Assembly (NCBI RefSeq): GCF_034424525.1
Contig: NZ_CP139979.1
Location: forward strand, 868,001 to 932,000
Reading direction: 5' to 3'
DNA length: 64,000 nucleotides
Origin: Sphingobium yanoikuyae
GTDB taxonomy: Bacteria; Pseudomonadota; Alphaproteobacteria; Sphingomonadales; Sphingomonadaceae
Of this stretch, positions 46,001-54,273 are shown one piece after another; position 1 is the first letter of the stretch, and each line of letters begins with the position of its first letter. Position numbers and translations under genes: made by a program. The notes under the pieces are model-generated. The model ran no database searches. It had not been told where the DNA came from and saw nothing but the letters and a program-made list of their open reading frames with translations.

Positions 46001-47290
46001 CTTGGCCGCACCCATCGCACCAACCAGATGACCCCACCGATCTTCAGGCCCGTCACGACGGACTGCAAGGGTGAGCGGCGGTTCATCAGCACCATCGCTC
46101 GTCGGCTTGACGCTCTTGGAGCTTTGACGCGTGGGCAACGGCAGGCGGGCAGTCAGAACCTGTTCGATCCAGCCGACAATCTCGAGAGCGATTACGCCAA
46201 GGATGCTCTGCATCAATGGTATCATTTGCTGCACGCCGGAAAACTCACAAGCACGACGCTCGAGGCATTCGAAACGATGACCGCGCTTAAGCTGACTCAA
46301 GGGGAATCCGGCGAGCTGTTGGAAAAGTTGCCACCGATCCAGCGCTGGCTCAACCGGCTGCTAGCTCTTCGGATCTCTACACAAAACGCGATCTTCGAGG
46401 AATTCTTCGCGTTGATCCAGGCGCGCATCGATGCGGCGCGCGAAGCGGGTACGCTTGATCTCGGCGTTGAGACCATCCTCGCGCGCAAGGTCGAGTTGCT
46501 CTCAGACATCGTGATCCACAATGACGAGGTCTCCGGCGCAGAAACCCGCCTTCAGAAACTCCAGCTTCACCTCAAGCGCAACGTGACCGGGTTTGAGCGA
46601 CTGATGAGTGTGTGGGGTGGCACCGACGACATCGCATACCTCCGCAACAATCGCTCAGGCCGGGTCGCCTTGCGGGTACCTTCCTGGTCGACGATGGATG
46701 AGGACGGCCAGCCCATCGCGATGTGCCAGCTGGTGCGGCCTACAGGACAGGATAGAACGCGTTTCGAAAGCCTGGCCCGCAGCTTCTGGCAACGCATCGA
46801 TAAAGGCGAATTCGAACGTCTTTGGCGGGAGGAAGCCGATCAGGCCCGCGAACAAGTCGATATTGAAATCGTCCATATCGCCACCGGTCTGCTATTGCCG
46901 GTCTGGAACAAACTGCCGGAAGATGACGTGCGTGTCTGGCGGATCGTTGACGAGGCCAGTGGCCAGTCGCGGCTCGGTCGCATCATCTCCGCCGAAATGC
47001 TCTCGGAAACCGCTGCCAGCTTCAATGTCACCGACGCAGTCAAGCTCTCACCGGCTGAAATCATCGCGGCCGCGAGCGGGATCGATGGTGCGCAGATCGA
47101 CGGCTTGCCCGGCACGCGACTGATCAGGGTGCGCGTCAATGGCCAGCAGAGGTTCGAGATCCGGGACTATCCCTATGATCGGCTCGATTGGCTGAAGTCA
47201 CTGGGCGCTTTCACGGAAATAATCAGTTTCCGCACTCGCGTTTTCCTGCCGCCTGAAGATGCTGAACGGATTTTGGCCGAACTAGGATAG
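43004..47290 (+). CDS. Methyltransferase-strawberry notch-type helicase fusion
   Basis: The ATG at 43004 gives 1428 aa. The N-terminal third carries a SAM methyltransferase with VLEPSAGTGMLT and the adenine-type motif NPPFS (from Asn210). The middle is a SF2 helicase of the strawberry-notch type: DGTGVGKG (Lys498), DESH (599-602), LYVSATGAT, and the C-terminal helicase motif LGRTHRTNQM. Proteins of this build occur on large alphaproteobacterial plasmids and phages, perhaps modifying incoming DNA. The stop codon lies within a 16-bp palindrome. Confidence 0.9.
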   Translation: MNIQSAAGLDVHAADAARKAAGLYSVALTIAEHLASAGTMSRQHLSRLMRETFGANDASGVWSMRDAYDALEAGQVLFLRNHESSPLTLSEPAAILKALTDLERGLPTQTYRSEHQVDLQQFSTPIALAWLTALCARVNSSDVVLEPSAGTGMLTILTARAGAVLHLNERDTQRADLLAHVTGQPVTRYDGASIDDWLPASFAPDVVLINPPFSRSEGRGRDRHAGARHLRSALLRLREAGRCIAIMPSSFTADGPGRTGYAAVREVVRPRVEIDILGDVYAKHGTSARIRLLIFDKGWTGETHYIQVEALAEALPHVLALPDRLGPPTPPTTSAPAPTLKPVRTRGSAFSMFARETAPRPLTPPVVAAVETTPKPVEFIVREKPLPMGETAGIFAPWRLSRIEIPSAAEHPDELVETLAMASVLPPVPSYRPELPPGTFKALSSAQLETILLAGSAFERDLPGRYMPNEAGDQLFENEDGHVYRQGFFVGDGTGVGKGREAAACLMDQWCRGNRRHVWISLSGPLLSDARRDWEALGGMAADIQPLDAIPLGKPITMSAGILFLTYSTLRSVRDKGPSRLDQILAWLGDDYEGLIIFDESHALANAAPAASDFGDAVASQQGITGLRLQNALPRARILYVSATGATTPANLGYAIRLGLWGAGTAFTSRASFTAAMEKGGIAAMEVVSRDLKATGLYTARSLSYAGIEYEPLEHKLTAAQIAIYDAYADAWQVVHAGLDTVLKATNVIDQVGGDTLNAQAKGAALSRFESSRQRFFSALLVAMKMPTLLKAIEAELAQGHVAVVQLVSTSEATLERRLATLSPDERANLDIDLSPRDILVRYLTDAFPTRQMEVYKDNSGEVRSRPASDEEGNPVLSQEAVRARDGLIEKLCAMPPVATALDELIRHFGTDRVAEVTGRSRRIVTDGAGRQKIERLSPLARIADTQAFQNGDKDILAFSAAGGTGRSYHSDRNSRSAHRRRVHFGLEFGWRAPAAVQGLGRTHRTNQMTPPIFRPVTTDCKGERRFISTIARRLDALGALTRGQRQAGSQNLFDPADNLESDYAKDALHQWYHLLHAGKLTSTTLEAFETMTALKLTQGESGELLEKLPPIQRWLNRLLALRISTQNAIFEEFFALIQARIDAAREAGTLDLGVETILARKVELLSDIVIHNDEVSGAETRLQKLQLHLKRNVTGFERLMSVWGGTDDIAYLRNNRSGRVALRVPSWSTMDEDGQPIAMCQLVRPTGQDRTRFESLARSFWQRIDKGEFERLWREEADQAREQVDIEIVHIATGLLLPVWNKLPEDDVRVWRIVDEASGQSRLGRIISAEMLSETAASFNVTDAVKLSPAEIIAAASGIDGAQIDGLPGTRLIRVRVNGQQRFEIRDYPYDRLDWLKSLGAFTEIISFRTRVFLPPEDAERILAELG

Positions 47291-47303
47291 GAGGCACCTC
47301 CTA
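47288..47303. repeat. 16-bp palindrome over the helicase stop codon
   Basis: TAGGAGG (47288-47294) and CCTCCTA (47297-47303) flank CA. The palindrome includes the TAG stop. Confidence 0.6.
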
Positions 47304-47320
47304 ACGACAACGACTTATTG

Positions 47321-47362
47321 CGGCACGCCAGCCCGAACGAGCGATCTTGGGATGGCGTGCCG
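47321..47362. terminator. Inverted repeat between convergent genes
   Basis: CGGCACGCCA (47321-47330) and TGGCGTGCCG (47353-47362) are perfect inverted repeats across 22 bases, ending at the stop codon of the minus-strand gene. No T run follows, so it may act as a Rho-assisted or RNA-stabilising element. Confidence 0.5.
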
Positions 47363-47764
47363 TCAGAAGACGCCTCGATGTCTCAGCTTTGCCATAACGG
47401 CTTCAGTCTTGTCCTCGACGACATAATCGAACAACAGTAGTGAAATTGTGTCGCCAATCATCAGCTCGCTATCGAGCGCTGCGGAAAAGCGGATTCTGGC
47501 CCGTTCCAGAAGATCAAGGGTAGCAGACGATATCGCAAAAGCGACCTCGTGACCGCCGGTCGTGGGGATCGTTGCGAGATGTTCGCGGAGCACCGAAATG
47601 CCGTGGTCGAGTGTGTCGTCAGCTCGCCCAGCGCGGTAGGCGATGACGTCTGATAACGATCTGTCATGTCCGGTCCGGCTTGAGTGGATCCGCTTGCACA
47701 GATTGATAAGCCTGGAGAAATACTCCGAGCAATCCAGGCGGTACAGACGGGCATCCGCGATCAT
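47363..47764 (-). CDS. Hypothetical protein, 133 aa
   Basis: The ATG at 47764 has GAGGG 5-9 bp upstream. The product is soluble and helical (DARLYRLDCSEYFSRLINLC, AISSATLDLLERARIRFSA). No family is recognised. It runs against the module direction together with the mucR-like gene. Confidence 0.6.
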   Translation of the reverse strand: MIADARLYRLDCSEYFSRLINLCKRIHSSRTGHDRSLSDVIAYRAGRADDTLDHGISVLREHLATIPTTGGHEVAFAISSATLDLLERARIRFSAALDSELMIGDTISLLLFDYVVEDKTEAVMAKLRHRGVF

Positions 47765-47871
47765 AGAACCCTCGCTTTTCGAACATCGCATCGCGCCAAT
47801 GGAGCGATGCCAAGTTGCGAATTGCAAAGGTTATTCAGCTTTATACAAAATGCAACTTCAAAGGCCGCCCC

Positions 47872-48375
47872 TCATGCGGGTTCGGGGGACTCAGCTGTCT
47901 TCTTACGGGGGCGCCGGGTCGCCGGTACTTTGGCCGGTTTTACGGGCGTTTCCGGTTCGACCGACTTGGAACTGCGTTTCCGGCCAAGGCCGATTGCCTT
48001 CGCTAGCGTACGGCGCTGTTCGGCATAGTTAGGCGCGACCATAGGATAATCGTTGGGAAGGCCCCACTTGTCCCGATATTGATCCGGCGTCATCTGATAG
48101 TGCGTCATCAGATGACGTTTGAGCATCTTGAGTTTTTTTCCGTCCTCCAGACAAACGATATAGTCGGGCTTCACGGAGGCGCGGATCGACACAGCCGGTT
48201 CGGGTTTGGTCTGACTCTCGTCCTTTTTCTGGCCAAGCCCACTCAACGCACCGTGAACATTCTGTATTAGCGCCGGCAGATCGCCCACCGCCACACTGTT
48301 ATTGGCGACATGCGCCCCAACGATGTCCGCAGTCAGCGTGATGAGCGTTTCGGACATATCGGCGCTGTCGGTCAT
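47872..48375 (-). CDS. MucR/Ros-family transcriptional regulator
   Basis: The ATG at 48375 (GGAAGAAAG upstream) gives 167 aa. The core SVKPDYIVCLEDGKKLKMLK with RHLMTHYQMTPDQYRDKWGL is the MucR/Ros zinc-finger DNA-binding region; a Lys/Pro/Ser-rich tail of about 45 residues follows. MucR proteins silence A+T-rich promoters of horizontally acquired genes in alphaproteobacteria. It is divergent from the DUF932 gene and could control this module. Confidence 0.93.
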   Translation of the reverse strand: MTDSADMSETLITLTADIVGAHVANNSVAVGDLPALIQNVHGALSGLGQKKDESQTKPEPAVSIRASVKPDYIVCLEDGKKLKMLKRHLMTHYQMTPDQYRDKWGLPNDYPMVAPNYAEQRRTLAKAIGLGRKRSSKSVEPETPVKPAKVPATRRPRKKTAESPEPA

Positions 48376-48636
48376 ACGATCTTTCTTCCCACTTTTGTTT
48401 GGAACTTCGGTCTGATGTTCACTGAGCCTCTGGGCAAGCAGCCACGATAGCAAGCGCTATAGGGCCCGGCCACAACATTACGCCCGCTATCGTGACGATT
48501 CTGTCAATGCTCTCCGCGACTGCGTCCGCTTTTGCTTACCGATGGCAGGAAAGGGAAGGGGGAAAGGGATGGTGCTGGGCAGTGTGAATGCGCGCTGCAC
48601 CCGGCTTCCATCCAAATATCTCCTGGAGAAACTTCC

Positions 48637-49830
48637 ATGGCAACGCTTGTTCCCAGTCCCACGCGCGCTGTTTCAGGTGCCTATGGCGTCGATATCTCGC
48701 GCGGCACATCCAACACGCGCGTTTCCTCCGAATGGTTTGCGCGCCCCGACGACGAACGTTTCCTGTCGCTCGGTGACCTCTACGAAAGCGTTCATGCTCG
48801 AGCTGAGCGTGCCCACACCCGAATTATCGAGAGCCGTGCGATCAAGGTCGAGGCTCGTCGCGATGCACCCGAACGCCTGGCTCTGGTCTTGCCCGACAAC
48901 GATATGCCGGTCGCGCCGACCAATTGGTCTTTCGGGCAAATGTGCAGCCTTGTCGGCGCTCCGGCGTCCTACCTGCGTGATCTGCCCGGAGCGCTCGCCG
49001 CCATCAACCTCCAATTTGGCCTACAGAATCATCGTGGCGAACAGGTCAAACTTCTCCAGACCGACAACGGTCGCCCGGAACTCCGCGCCGTAACTGGCCC
49101 TGAGTACGGTAGGATCTGGGACCATGAGTTAGTATCCGCCGTCATGCGCTTCGCCGGCAATGGGACGGGTGACACGCGTTGGAAGGTGCCGGGCCTGCTC
49201 GACTGGCGCACAATGCACTACAATCCTTTTGTCGACGTCTCAAAAGACACGACGACACTCTTTGCGTCCGACCGTGACGTATTCCTCTTTTTGGTCGACG
49301 ACACTCACCCGATCGAGGCTGGCAAACTGCCCAATGGCGAACCGGATTTGTTCTTTCGCGGTTTTTACGCCTGGAATTCCGAAGTTGGTGCAAAAACTCT
49401 TGGAATTGCGACATTCTACCTGCGGGCAGTGTGTGCAAATCGGATTTTGTGGGGCGTCGAAAACTTCCAGGAGATCAAGATCCGGCACAGCAAGTTCGCC
49501 GCCGGGCGCTTTGCCCAACAGGCTGAACCCGCGCTTGAGCACTTCGCCAACGCCTCGCCGCGCTGCTTCGTGGACGGCATCCAGACGGCGCGAACGCGGA
49601 TCGTGGCCCGCAAGGATGAGGACCGAGAGGAATTTCTGCGCAAGCGGGGATTCTCCAAATCGGAAACCACCAAGGTGATCGAGATGGTTCTCGCAGAAGA
49701 AGGCCATCCGCCGGAGAGCGTGTTCGATTTTGTGAACGGCATCACGGCCCTTGCGCGCACCAAGACACATCAAGATGCGCGTCTCGATCTTGAAGGCAAG
49801 GCACGCGGGCTTCTCGAACGAGTCAATTGA
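48637..49830 (+). CDS. DUF932 domain protein
   Basis: The ATG at 48637 follows CTGGAG, giving 397 aa. The family's central region is present (WSFGQMCSLVGAPASYLRDL, LRAVTGPEYGRIWDHELV, FLVDDTHPIEAG). DUF932 proteins are common in the leading regions of conjugative plasmids and in phages; their activity is not known. A GA-rich tract precedes the gene (48545-48570). Confidence 0.9.
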   Translation: MATLVPSPTRAVSGAYGVDISRGTSNTRVSSEWFARPDDERFLSLGDLYESVHARAERAHTRIIESRAIKVEARRDAPERLALVLPDNDMPVAPTNWSFGQMCSLVGAPASYLRDLPGALAAINLQFGLQNHRGEQVKLLQTDNGRPELRAVTGPEYGRIWDHELVSAVMRFAGNGTGDTRWKVPGLLDWRTMHYNPFVDVSKDTTTLFASDRDVFLFLVDDTHPIEAGKLPNGEPDLFFRGFYAWNSEVGAKTLGIATFYLRAVCANRILWGVENFQEIKIRHSKFAAGRFAQQAEPALEHFANASPRCFVDGIQTARTRIVARKDEDREEFLRKRGFSKSETTKVIEMVLAEEGHPPESVFDFVNGITALARTKTHQDARLDLEGKARGLLERVN

Positions 49831-49838
49831 AGCTGAGT

Positions 49839-49862
49839 CGCCGGGGTCTTCTGGCCCCGGCG
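49839..49862 (+). terminator. Hairpin after the DUF932 gene
   Basis: CGCCGGGG and CCCCGGCG pair perfectly over TCTTCTGG, but ATCAACC follows rather than T's. Attenuator-like. Confidence 0.5.
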
Positions 49863-49943
49863 ATCAACCACGCCGCCTATCACGCTCATTCTCGTGTGCG
49901 TTTGTGCGGGCCCAATTCCCTTGATCAGAAGGAGCACCGTCTC

Positions 49944-50162
49944 ATGAGCGCTGACGTTTACATTCCGCTTCGCACTTTCGTTGTGACCGTCGAATTCTTC
50001 AGCGGCGGAGACCGCTATGCCAGCGAAATCTATAGGATCAATGCCTCGAATTGGCACCGTGCTGAGCAAGCGGCGATCGCCCTGTCCGACGACAGCACTT
50101 ATTATCGTCCTGAGATTCCGGCTCTCAGCCGCGCCGCCGTCGCCCGGGCGGTGCCGGTGTAA
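49944..50162 (+). CDS. Small hypothetical plasmid protein, 72 aa
   Basis: AAGGAG 9-14 bp before the ATG. The product (MSADVYIPLRTFVVTVEFFSGG) looks like a single alpha/beta domain. No family recognised. Confidence 0.65.
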   Translation: MSADVYIPLRTFVVTVEFFSGGDRYASEIYRINASNWHRAEQAAIALSDDSTYYRPEIPALSRAAVARAVPV

Positions 50163-50339
50163 ACCGACGCCAACCGCATGTGCGACTGATAAGATCCCAC
50201 TGAAAGCATGCCCAGAGCAAGGCACGGCTTCCCTCAGCGCACGCCTTATCCGCCTCCTACCGTACCGGAACACGAGCAGACGCCGTCATCGTGGCGCTGC
50301 CGGCGCATTCCCATGAACTCAACCACAAGGAATGAGACT

Positions 50340-50681
50340 ATGCACGCTTCTCCAGCCAGCCGAGACGCGCTCATCGAGCACGGCTTTCAAATCCTCACGC
50401 GCCTCCCGGACACCGTCATATCCCTCACCGAGGAGGAGTATGATGCTTCGGCTATCCTGGCATTCGATCCCGAGGCTGCGCTACCCACTGCGATGTTCGC
50501 ACATCCTATCGAACCGCATGACCTCACTCTTCGGGTAGCTGGAAGCCAGTTCGACGTAGGAACATGGGAACGTCTTGCACAAGCATCGGCATTGGAAGCC
50601 GATACGCTGGACCGCTCGACATGTCTGGCCCTCTTTCTCGCTCAACGCGCTAATAAAGGATGGGATATTGACCCTCGCTGA
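50340..50681 (+). CDS. Hypothetical protein, 113 aa
   Basis: The ATG at 50340 follows AAGGAATGAG. The acidic product (MHASPASRDALIEHGFQI, TRLPDTVISLTEEEYDASAI) has no recognised family. Its 3' end overlaps the probable TTG start of the next gene. Confidence 0.65.
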   Translation: MHASPASRDALIEHGFQILTRLPDTVISLTEEEYDASAILAFDPEAALPTAMFAHPIEPHDLTLRVAGSQFDVGTWERLAQASALEADTLDRSTCLALFLAQRANKGWDIDPR

Positions 50682-51159
50682 CTGCTGGCGCTGGCTTTAC
50701 ACGCGGAGAACCGTAGTAGCTGAACATATGCCTATCGAACCCGTAGGCCCAGCGCGCCGTGAAGCGCTGATGGCATCGGAGGGATGCATAATTCTAGGAC
50801 GCAAGCCGGGTAGCAACTCCCATCAAGGCTTTGCCGAGAACAACTTCTCGGTGGGCGACATGGAATGGCATGCCGAGTACGCAAACTTCTTTCTATCTCG
50901 GGATAGCTGGTCGTCCTCCGGCAAGAAGCAAATGATCAGGGGCGAGGTGGAGGCTGAGGTCTGCGTCGAGAGTGAACGCCGCCGCCTGCCTGATTGGGAG
51001 ATAGAAATCTGGGATGTTCACGATGAGCACCTGCCGGTCGTGATTGATTGGGAAGGCTGGATCGACGCATGGGCCTACGACCCGAACAACAAAATGTCTG
51101 GCGTCACGAGCATGTTTAAGGCGTGCAACCTCCGCTTCACCATGCGGAGAGGCCGATGA
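50668..51159 (+). CDS. Hypothetical protein, about 163 aa
   Basis: The frame has no good ATG: a TTG at 50668 lies 6 bp after AAAGGA, while the first useful ATG (50728) has no RBS. With TTG the product starts LTLADCWRWLYTRR. The C-terminal half is rich in Trp and acidic residues (DWEIEIWDVHDEHLPVVIDW). No family is named. Confidence 0.55.
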   Translation: MTLADCWRWLYTRRTVVAEHMPIEPVGPARREALMASEGCIILGRKPGSNSHQGFAENNFSVGDMEWHAEYANFFLSRDSWSSSGKKQMIRGEVEAEVCVESERRRLPDWEIEIWDVHDEHLPVVIDWEGWIDAWAYDPNNKMSGVTSMFKACNLRFTMRRGR

Positions 51160-51283
51160 GCTTTGAGCCGACTTTCTCCTCCGCGCCCGATCGACGATCA
51201 ACCAGATTGGTCGACGCCGAAAGCTCGATTGAGGACATAGGGTTGCGCGTTATCAGGCCCGGACGATCCGAATTCGGCCCAAC

Positions 51284-51345
51284 GAGAGGAGGAGAGAAGG
51301 GACGGGGGAGAGTGCTGCCATTTTGGAGCAGTCAGGAGTTCTCCC
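51284..51345 (+). promoter_or_regulatory. GA-tract plus hairpin leader
   Basis: A purine run (51284-51312) is followed by TGCTGCC (51313-51319) pairing with GGAGCA (51325-51330) with one bulged G, then TCAGGAG and the ATG at 51346. Confidence 0.55.
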
Positions 51346-51822
51346 ATGAAAATCGAACTACGCAGGATCAGCTATAACGCCGCTTTGTCACAGGAAACTG
51401 CGGCCTATACCGCCGAAATCTGGATTGATGGCAAATTGGCCTTTCACGCACGCAACCAGGGGACGGGTGGGGCTGATTTCTATCACCGTGTTGGACGGTG
51501 GACAGAAGCTGAGGTCGATGGCTGGCTCAAGGCGAACCGCCCGCTGCGCTCCCTGGGAGATATAGCCTGCGATCACGATCTCGAGATTGAGGTGAGTGAC
51601 CTGCTTGCGCGAGAACTCGAGCGACGGCGGCTCGTGCGCTTGCTCCGCACAAACCTGATCACGATTGAGCAAAACAGCATCCTCAAATATCCGCTACGCA
51701 AGCGCCCCCTCGAGACCATCGCCCGTGCGGTGCGCGCTACCAATCCCGACGCAGTTATAGTCAACGGCGCGAGCGACGAGGTGTTTGCAAGGGCGCTCGA
51801 CATGCTGCTTGCCGCACCTTGA
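51346..51822 (+). CDS. Hypothetical plasmid protein, 158 aa
   Basis: AGGAG precedes the ATG. The product has a small N-terminal beta part (KIELRRISYNAALSQETAAY, AEIWIDGKLAFHARNQGTGG) and a helical, Arg-rich C-terminal half. Resembles conserved plasmid proteins of unknown role. The 261-bp gap after it (51823-52083) shows no gene. Confidence 0.7.
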   Translation: MKIELRRISYNAALSQETAAYTAEIWIDGKLAFHARNQGTGGADFYHRVGRWTEAEVDGWLKANRPLRSLGDIACDHDLEIEVSDLLARELERRRLVRLLRTNLITIEQNSILKYPLRKRPLETIARAVRATNPDAVIVNGASDEVFARALDMLLAAP

Positions 51823-52083
51823 CGGCCCTTCAGCTTAACGCCGCCGTGTAATTCCGGTTACGGCAGTATTTTGACTATTCCGGCGATGAGCGAAGCAGAT
51901 CCTCAAGCGGCCGCGAGAGCCTTCATTCAACCAGAAAACGAGGGCGCGCCGCGGTCGGGGACGGGCGACCGAGCGCCCCATGGCTGATGTCATTGGTTTC
52001 CGTTGCGCGTGGTCGGGCGCATCGGAGCGCTGGCCGATATTGCCGGCCGATTACCGACCTCTTTCTAATCTGGAGTAAATTGT

Positions 52084-52278
52084 ATGATGATTCCTGACCT
52101 CAGCACCGCCGAACCGAAGGAACTCGCACCAGTCCTGCTTGCCGCCATCCAACGTCTTGGTCAGCTTGGCCGCACGGCCGCGGTCGAGGTCGCTGCACTC
52201 GTCGATGATCAGGATGCGGACTTCGAGGAAGCTGCCTCCTGGATTGCCGATATAGCGGCAGGAGAACTGCGCGACTGA
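52084..52278 (+). CDS. Small hypothetical protein, 64 aa
   Basis: CTGGAG precedes the ATG. A helical, acidic protein (ELAPVLLAAIQRLGQLGRTA, EEAASWIADIAAGEL). Followed by a terminator-like hairpin. Confidence 0.6.
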   Translation: MMIPDLSTAEPKELAPVLLAAIQRLGQLGRTAAVEVAALVDDQDADFEEAASWIADIAAGELRD

Positions 52279-52312
52279 TCTGCTTCCCATCCTATCGATC
52301 ATCCGCACGGAG

Positions 52313-52342
52313 CCCGGCCATCGCGCCGGGTTTCGTGCTTTT
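52313..52342 (+). terminator. Rho-independent-type terminator
   Basis: CCCGGC and GCCGGG (52313-52330) pair over CATCGC; TTTCGTGCTTTT follows. Confidence 0.6.
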
Positions 52343-52423
52343 GAAAAGATCATCCATGCACTCCGCACTCCAAGTCCACCCAGATCCCGCGTCGCTCCCG
52401 CAGGGCAGTGGAAAGGACGAAGC

Positions 52424-52741
52424 ATGACCAAAACCGATAGACAGAAAGTCAACGAAACGCCTGGCGCCGCCGATCAACGCCACTTCGTTCACGTCTACGC
52501 CGTGATCCGCATCAAAGTGGAAGTCGATGCTGACGACCATCGATCGGCGATGGAGGCGGCCGACGAACTGTTGTTCGCACATGGCCTTCCCCTTCGGCTG
52601 ACAGCGGCATCGCCGACCATATTGGACATCGACTACGCCGACGAGATCACAGGCTATCTGGTCGATGAAGCTGGAGACACCGAATTCGCCCGCTCCCGTA
52701 GCTACGGGCCCGACCACGAACCTGAAGGCGCCAGATCATGA
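52424..52741 (+). CDS. Hypothetical protein, 105 aa
   Basis: GGAAAGGA precedes the ATG. The central part is a small alpha/beta unit (FVHVYAVIRIKVEVDADDHR, SAMEAADELLF). The next gene overlaps its stop by ATGA and encodes a similar short strand pattern, so the two may be related small proteins. Confidence 0.65.
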   Translation: MTKTDRQKVNETPGAADQRHFVHVYAVIRIKVEVDADDHRSAMEAADELLFAHGLPLRLTAASPTILDIDYADEITGYLVDEAGDTEFARSRSYGPDHEPEGARS

Positions 52742-52929
52742 AGCCGCACCGCATTTCCATCGTGCAGATATTTCGGGTCGAGCGCGTGATCACCGTCACC
52801 GTCGACGCTCCCGATATTCAGTCCGCAATCGACAAACAGAGTGAGAGCGACGCGCCGGCGTTTAGTGATCCGGGCTGGCGCGATAGCTGGTCGCTCGAAC
52901 AGGACCATGCCCGGCGAGCATCGGGCTGA
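52738..52929 (+). CDS. Small hypothetical protein, 63 aa
   Basis: Translationally coupled to the previous gene (ATGA). RISIVQIFRVERVITVTVDA followed by DIQSAIDKQ echoes the strand-helix pattern of the 105-aa neighbour. Confidence 0.6.
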   Translation: MKPHRISIVQIFRVERVITVTVDAPDIQSAIDKQSESDAPAFSDPGWRDSWSLEQDHARRASG

Positions 52930-52982
52930 AGGGAAGAGGGATTGAGGAGATGCTCCATTGTCGGAGCGGTCAGGAGCTTCTC
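52928..52982 (+). promoter_or_regulatory. GA-tract plus hairpin leader
   Basis: Purine-rich run (52929-52950), then GCTCC (52952-52956) and GGAGC (52963-52967) as a perfect stem, then TCAGGAG and the ATG at 52983. Closely resembles the leader at 51284. Confidence 0.6.
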
Positions 52983-54116
52983 ATGTCCCTTCCAAATTCC
53001 GCTTCACAACTCATCACCAGTCAGGATATTCCCGTTGCCTTCGATTCTGTCATCCTCTCCGCGGTAGAACAAAAGGCCTGGTTTGCCTTCAGCCTGTCAG
53101 GTGGGAAGGACTCGACACTCTCCGCATGGGCCGCGATGTCCTTGCTCGACCGGCTCGGTCACCCCCGCGATCGTCGCATTGCCATCCACGCCGACCTCGG
53201 TCGCGCTGAGTGGCGTTCAACCCCGGCTATGGTCGAAGAGATCGCCGCCCGGCTAGACGTGCCCCTCGCGGTCGTTCGCCGACCAGCCGGCGATATGGTG
53301 GCGCGCTGGGAGCAGCGCTTCGAAAGCGGCAAAGCACGCTACGAAGCGCTCGAAACCTATAATCTCATCGGTCCCTGGTCGAGCGCAAGTCTCCGTTTTT
53401 GCCAGAGTGAAATGAAGGCAACCCAGATCGGCCCGGAACTCGCCAGACGGTTTAGAGGCGAGACCATCGTTTCCGTCATCGGACTACGCCGCGAAGAAAG
53501 TGTCACGCGGCGATTTACGCCGGTCTCGCGAGAGGATCACCGCTTTGCCAAGCCCGGTAACCGGGCCGGCACGCACATGATCAGTTGGCATCCACTGGTC
53601 CACTGGACTGCCGCCCAGGTTTTTGCAGCCCATGTTGCGCACAATCTTCCGCTCCATGAAGCCTATGCCCGCTATGGTGCTGGCCGACTGTCCTGTGCCT
53701 TCTGCGTTCTGGCGTCGCTCTCCGACATAGCCGCGTCAACCTGCGCACCCGGCAATCTGGACCTTTATCGTCATCTTGTCGCGATTGAGGCGGATTCTAC
53801 ATTTTCTTTCCAGCCGGGGCGCTGGCTGGCCGATGTGGCACCGCAGCTCCTGCAACCGTCACTGCTACGCACGATCCACCAATCCAAAATCGATGCCGGT
53901 GAGCGCCGACGCCTTGAGAGTAGCATGCCGCCTCACCTGCGGTTCGTAAAAGGATGGCCGCCGTGTGTTCCCACATCTGACGAAGCCGCACAGATCGCAA
54001 CGGTAAGGTCGACGATCCTGCGCCGGCATGGCTTGCAAAACCTCTATCCGACCGGGGCGGACGTGCGCGCCCGCTTCGGAACCCTGCTTGCTCTCAAGGA
54101 CGCACGTCACCGCTGA
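52983..54116 (+). CDS. PAPS-reductase-family PP-loop ATPase
   Basis: From the ATG at 52983 the protein has 377 aa. The PP-loop SLSGGKDSTLS and the downstream IHADLGRAEW, RFCQSEMKA, IGLRREESVTR and CAFCVLASLSD place it in the phosphoadenosine phosphosulfate reductase/DndC superfamily. The Cys pairs near residues 235-250 could bind a metal centre. It is probably not for cysteine biosynthesis; plasmid members may act in DNA modification or defence, which is unproven. Confidence 0.85.
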   Translation: MSLPNSASQLITSQDIPVAFDSVILSAVEQKAWFAFSLSGGKDSTLSAWAAMSLLDRLGHPRDRRIAIHADLGRAEWRSTPAMVEEIAARLDVPLAVVRRPAGDMVARWEQRFESGKARYEALETYNLIGPWSSASLRFCQSEMKATQIGPELARRFRGETIVSVIGLRREESVTRRFTPVSREDHRFAKPGNRAGTHMISWHPLVHWTAAQVFAAHVAHNLPLHEAYARYGAGRLSCAFCVLASLSDIAASTCAPGNLDLYRHLVAIEADSTFSFQPGRWLADVAPQLLQPSLLRTIHQSKIDAGERRRLESSMPPHLRFVKGWPPCVPTSDEAAQIATVRSTILRRHGLQNLYPTGADVRARFGTLLALKDARHR

Positions 54117-54273
54117 TCGGCTTCAGGGATTCCGTCTCGCACGTCACCGCTCGGCATCTCTTCCGCCGCAAGCAGGTTTCTACGCACCCGCGCGCATTCC
54201 CGACACCGATGCTTCGTGATCGCGGAACGATCATCCCAAACCCACTGCACTCTTAACCGGCAAGGATATTCCC

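Noticed and set aside
50728..51159. ATG at 50728 as start of the 163-aa gene
   Set aside because: No ribosome-binding site; the TTG at 50668 has AAAGGA close by. Kept only as an alternative.
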